Shown here one piece after another: positions 5,061-8,237 of a DNA stretch of 8,237 nucleotides. A model generated the notes under the pieces. It saw only the letters and a program-made list of their open reading frames with translations, was not told the DNA's origin and made no database searches. Within the stretch, counting starts at the first letter, position 1, and each line of letters starts with the position of its first letter. The translations under genes and the position numbers were made by a program. The DNA comes from an uncultured Clostridia bacterium (GTDB taxonomy: Bacteria > Bacillota > Clostridia > Oscillospirales > Acutalibacteraceae). The stretch spans positions 1 through 8,237 of the forward strand of contig CAMBNE010000032.1 in assembly GCA_945868935.1 (NCBI GenBank), given 5' to 3'.

Positions 5061-6494
5061 TTATGTATGATTGTAGATTGCTTTGCTTTTAAGCTTAGCA
5101 AATTCACGTTTTCTTACCTTAAAATATGCAAGCGTTACTGCTGTGCCTGTCAATACCCACGAAATCGGATAGACGATAAGCAGTGCGCAATAATTATGAT
5201 ATACATTGAATACAGTATATATCCAAACAATTCTGAAAACAACCGAGCCGAAAATCGTTATAACAGCAGGCGACAATGAATGTCCCAGACCACGAAGAGC
5301 CGCACAGCTTATTTCATACGAGCCTGTGAGTATTTCAAGCAGCATTACAATAGCCATTCGCAGAAAAGCGTATTTTGCTACCTCGGTGCTGTCGGTAAAA
5401 AAGCTTATAAACAAATTGCTTCCCGAAATAAAAACTACTCCCGTAATACCGCAAATCAGACACCCGAAAAACATACACAGCCTGAAAACTTTTTTACATC
5501 TGTCGTATTTTCGTGCGCCGTAATTCTGACTGGTAAAGGTAACGGCTGTCTGGCTGAAAGCACAGATAATATAGTATGTAATATATTCAAAATTAAGTGC
5601 AACGGAAGAACCTGCAACAGCGTCAGAACCGAGGCTGTTTATTGACGCTTGTACAAATACGTTGGAAATTGAAAAAACCATTCCCTGAATTCCCGCAGGA
5701 ACTCCAATCATAAGCATTTTTTTCAGATGAATCCTGTGGAAACGAATCTTTTTTAAATTGATTTTTATGTACTCATTATTTTCGGTGAACAGATAATACA
5801 TAATAAGTACAGCGCTTATTCCGTCAGCTATTACCGTTGCAATGCCGACGCCTGCAACGCTCATATCAAATACAACTACAAAAAGAAGATTAAGAAGAAC
5901 GTTGACTATTCCCGATATAATCAGACAGTACAGAGGTCTTCCCGTATCGCCGATACTCCTCAAAATTGCAGAGCCGAAGTTGTAAATCATTACAAACGGC
6001 ATTCCGAGGAAGTATATTCTCAGATACACAGACGCAAGCTCGATAACGTCGTCGGGGGTGTTCATAAGAACAAGTATAGGCTTAGATAAGAACTGCCCGA
6101 TAATAAGCAGGAAGAATCCGCAGACAACAGACAACAAAATTACGGTGTGGGACGCTTCATTTGCTTTATCTTTTTCCCTTTGTCCTATGTATCTTGAAAT
6201 AAGAACGTTTGCTCCGACGGCAAGTCCGGTGAAAAGCAGTACCATAAGATTGATAAGCGGTCCGTTACTGCCGACTGCGGCAATTGCCTGACTGCCCGAA
6301 AATCTTCCGACAACTGCAACATCGGTTGAGTTGAAAAGCTGCTGTAATATACTGCATCCTGCCAGCGGAAGAGCAAACAACAAAATCTTTTTGCCTAAAG
6401 GTCCTTCAAGCATATTTATCTGGTGAGCATTATGTTTTTCGGACTTATTTATTCGGAGTGCTCTTTGATTTCCGAATTTTTTTGCTATAACCAT
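5061..6494 (-). CDS. MATE-family multidrug/toxin efflux transporter
   Basis: 477 aa, slightly longer than the roughly 450 usual for MATE exporters. These integral membrane antiporters have about 12 helices and export drugs or toxic metabolites in exchange for Na+ or H+. Typical features are the first helix region GKKILLFALPLAGCSILQQLFNSTDVAVVGRF (about 34-65), the RYIGQREKDKANEA loop (101-114), LRSIGDTGRP (178-187) and, in the second half, SQNYGARKYDR (322-332), showing the two-repeat architecture. The start is at 6494, with GGGAG at 6506-6510 (minus strand, about 11 nt away). An alternative ATG at residue 28 lacks any ribosome binding site. The 27-residue charged N-terminal extension is unusual. 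It is convergent with the protease operon, and its substrate cannot be read from sequence. Confidence 0.93.
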   Translation of the reverse strand: MVIAKKFGNQRALRINKSEKHNAHQINMLEGPLGKKILLFALPLAGCSILQQLFNSTDVAVVGRFSGSQAIAAVGSNGPLINLMVLLFTGLAVGANVLISRYIGQREKDKANEASHTVILLSVVCGFFLLIIGQFLSKPILVLMNTPDDVIELASVYLRIYFLGMPFVMIYNFGSAILRSIGDTGRPLYCLIISGIVNVLLNLLFVVVFDMSVAGVGIATVIADGISAVLIMYYLFTENNEYIKINLKKIRFHRIHLKKMLMIGVPAGIQGMVFSISNVFVQASINSLGSDAVAGSSVALNFEYITYYIICAFSQTAVTFTSQNYGARKYDRCKKVFRLCMFFGCLICGITGVVFISGSNLFISFFTDSTEVAKYAFLRMAIVMLLEILTGSYEISCAALRGLGHSLSPAVITIFGSVVFRIVWIYTVFNVYHNYCALLIVYPISWVLTGTAVTLAYFKVRKREFAKLKSKAIYNHT

Positions 6495-6530
6495 TTACCC
6501 ATTATCTCCCATTAATTTTTTACCCATATT

Positions 6531-6559
6531 ATTGTAGTACTCTGCATTTTTACTTACAA
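6531..6559 (-). promoter_or_regulatory. Promoter of the MATE gene
   Basis: On the minus strand a -35-like TTGTAA (6559-6554) and -10 TACAAT (6536-6531) are separated by 17 nt, placing the start of transcription about 30 nt before the MATE ATG. The leader carries ATGGGTAAA twice (plus-strand TTTACCCAT at 6494-6502 and 6519-6527). Confidence 0.6.
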
Positions 6560-7031
6560 GAGTTAATTAGAAAGAATTTAAGGGGGTATTGCATTTTAAT
6601 TTTATTGATTTTATCCAAGTTATTACTGAAACGGACAAAAATATCTTTTATTCAAAGGAATAATTATCTGATATTTCCTTGTTAGTATTGAAAAAATGAT
6701 TATTCGGCATTGATAATCGCAAATCAGCGAGATTAATTGAAAGTATCGGAGAAAACTGTATTGAAACCCACACAACAAGCAAAAATTAAATATAGAATTA
6801 CTGTAAAATGTTGGGAACAAAGAAAATTGTTTTTGGTTTAAAAATACAGCCAAAATCACGAAAACTCCCGTGCTTTAGAGGAAATCAAGATTAAAATCAA
6901 TTTTCACTCTCAAATATTACTACAAATTAACGACTTATGTGAATATTATTTTGTATATTTGTTGTAATGCACAAGAAAACAGTCTTTGTTTTGTTTACTT
7001 CTACAAATCTGCGAAATAATCAAAAAAATGC
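6560..7031. other. AT-rich intergenic stretch without gene
   Basis: I see no reading frame with a ribosome binding site and protein-like composition here. A 78-codon minus-strand frame at 6623-6859 is low-complexity and has no ribosome binding site. A small TTATTC-AAAG-GAATAA hairpin lies at 6648-6663. No riboswitch, tRNA or CRISPR pattern was recognised. Confidence 0.6.
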
Positions 7032-7060
7032 TTGATTTCAACATTTTTTAGTGATATTAT
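7032..7060 (+). promoter_or_regulatory. Promoter of the zinc dehydrogenase gene
   Basis: TTGATT (7032-7037) and TATTAT (7055-7060) are separated by 17 nt, with an extended -10 TG at 7052-7053. The expected start is near 7067. In the leader, CCGCT-TGAG-AGCGG (7080-7093) forms a 5-bp hairpin 2 nt before the AAAAGGAG ribosome binding site (7096-7103). Confidence 0.7.
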
Positions 7061-7113
7061 ATAGGTGTCAAATAAAAAACCGCTTGAGAGCGGAGAAAAG
7101 GAGTTTAGAAATT

Positions 7114-8214
7114 ATGCATGCTTTAAAAAGATTTGGAACGGCTTTTGGCGGCTATAAAATGATGGAGGATTATCCGGTTCCCGAATGCGGACCCGACGAT
7201 ATTATTCTTGAAATCAAGGCTGCCGCAATCTGCGGTGCTGATATGAAGCACTGGAACGTAGACAACGGTTATGATGACACAAACATCACACCAGACCAGC
7301 AGCAATCAGTCAGAGGTCACGAATTTGCAGGTGAAATCGTTAAGGTCGGCGAGAACGTAAAGGACTGGCACGTAGGTCAGAGAGTAGTATCAGACAACAG
7401 TGCTCACGTTTGCGGTGTATGTCCTGCCTGCGAAAGCGGCGATTTCCTTTGCTGTGAACACAAGGTAAACCTTGGCCTTGACAACAATACCTGGGGCGGC
7501 GGATTTTCAAAGTATTGTAAGGTTCCCGGAGAAATCCTTGCAATTCACAAGCACGCTATCTGGGAAATCCCCGAAGGCGTTAAGTACGAGGAAGCAGCAG
7601 TGCTCGACCCGATTTGCAACGCTTACAAGGCAGTTGCTCAGCAGTCACACTTAATCCCCGGACAGGACGTAGTAGTATTCGGTACAGGCCCTCTCGGATT
7701 GTTCTCGGTACAGGTTGCAAAGCTTATGGGCGCAGTAAACATTGTAATGGTTGGTCTTGAAGAGGACGTAAAGGTAAGATTCCCTGTTGCAATGGAGCTT
7801 GGTGCTACACATTGCGTTAACGGCTCAAGAGAAGACGTTGTTGCAAGATGCACTGAAATCTGCGGCAGAGATAACCTCGGACTTGTAATTGAGTGCTCAG
7901 GCGCAAACATCGCTTTGAAGCAGGCTCTTGAAATGACAAGACCTAACGCAGAAATCGTTCGTGTAGGTATGGGCTTCAAGCCTCTTGAGTTCTCAATCAA
8001 CGACATTACAGCATGGAACAAGAGCATTATCGGTCATATGGCTTACGACTCAACCTCTTGGAGAAACTGTATCAGACTTCTTCAGTCAGGTCAGATTAAG
8101 GTTCAGCCAATGATCACTCACAGAATTGGTCTTTCACAGTGGAAGGAAGGCTTCGATGCAATGGCAAAGAAGAAAGCTATTAAGGTTATCTTCCATTACG
8201 ATTACAACGACTAA
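7114..8214 (+). CDS. Zinc-dependent medium-chain alcohol/polyol dehydrogenase
   Basis: 366 aa. AAAAGGAG at 7096-7103 with 10 nt spacing sets the ATG at 7114; the longer frame upstream runs into the promoter. The order of motifs is that of the medium-chain dehydrogenase/reductase family. The catalytic zinc site has C40 (AAAICGAD) and H69-E70 in RGHEFAGE. The structural zinc site is CGVCPACESGDFLCC with C100, C103, C106 and C114 (CX2CX2CX7C). The Rossmann nucleotide loop is GTGPLGL (190-196). It is closest in feel to sorbitol/threonine/inosose-type dehydrogenases that oxidise a secondary alcohol with NAD(P)+; the substrate is not readable. The usual Glu of the E-P-L motif is replaced by Asp (LDPICNA, D165), and a Gly (G214) stands where NAD-specific members tend to have an acidic residue. 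Codon use is markedly more biased (CTT, AAG, GAC rich), suggesting strong expression. About 20 non-coding bases follow to the window end. Confidence 0.92.
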   Translation: MHALKRFGTAFGGYKMMEDYPVPECGPDDIILEIKAAAICGADMKHWNVDNGYDDTNITPDQQQSVRGHEFAGEIVKVGENVKDWHVGQRVVSDNSAHVCGVCPACESGDFLCCEHKVNLGLDNNTWGGGFSKYCKVPGEILAIHKHAIWEIPEGVKYEEAAVLDPICNAYKAVAQQSHLIPGQDVVVFGTGPLGLFSVQVAKLMGAVNIVMVGLEEDVKVRFPVAMELGATHCVNGSREDVVARCTEICGRDNLGLVIECSGANIALKQALEMTRPNAEIVRVGMGFKPLEFSINDITAWNKSIIGHMAYDSTSWRNCIRLLQSGQIKVQPMITHRIGLSQWKEGFDAMAKKKAIKVIFHYDYND

Positions 8215-8237
8215 TAGTTAATTTAAAAGGTATTTAT

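Noticed and set aside
5007..5645. Plus-strand frames opposite the MATE gene
   Set aside because: They lie antisense to a clear MATE coding sequence and have no start signals or recognisable domains.
6623..6859. 78-codon minus-strand frame in the intergenic region
   Set aside because: The product is rich in F, I, L and Y as expected of translated AT-rich DNA; there is no ribosome binding site or promoter.

Overview
The window reads as a stretch of a low-GC Gram-positive (Firmicutes/Clostridia) chromosome, most like a gut Ruminococcaceae/Oscillospiraceae-type anaerobe. The basis is strong AGGAGG-type ribosome binding sites, sigma-A style promoters with extended -10 elements, AT-rich intergenic DNA with many Rho-independent terminators, and Clostridia-like protein families. 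The genus is a guess from sequence style, not a database match.

Layout. (1) Positions 1-1759 hold a two-gene AT-rich unit: the 3' part of an AAA/ABC-type ATPase gene, whose Walker A region lies left of the window, overlapping by 8 bp a gene for a TOPRIM-like protein. This pairing matches the OLD/PARIS/AbiL style of anti-phage defence modules. It ends in a hairpin at the stop codon. (2) Positions 1760-2500 contain no convincing gene but are dense in structure: four terminator-like hairpins, three of the four copies of a short repeat (core AAAACATC...CAACCCTGACA) that always precedes a terminator hairpin, and a roughly 165-bp array of AGTGATATT/AATATCACT units separated by mini-hairpins. The two longest repeat copies flank the array as direct repeats. 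(3) Positions 2503-4963 are a probable operon read rightwards: a TetR-type regulator with a good promoter and an inverted repeat at the likely transcription start, a CPBP (Rce1/Abi-type) intramembrane protease, a DUF3267-type membrane protein with an HELVH zinc motif, and a small unknown protein. A fourth repeat copy and a hairpin follow. (4) Positions 5061-6494 carry, on the minus strand, a MATE-family exporter with its own promoter. It converges on the operon and shares its terminator. (5) Positions 6495-7113 are a non-coding stretch holding two divergent promoters. (6) Positions 7114-8214 encode a zinc-dependent medium-chain dehydrogenase with a distinctly richer, more biased codon use, looking like an expressed host housekeeping or metabolic gene.

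Together, the left two thirds look like an accessory region (defence pair, repeat-rich junction, regulated membrane-protease operon, exporter) next to a resident metabolic gene. The points most worth a second look are the terminator-linked repeat family, the hairpin array between its two long copies, a 33-nt piece of the CPBP gene duplicated across the end of the DUF3267 gene, and the ATPase/TOPRIM pair.
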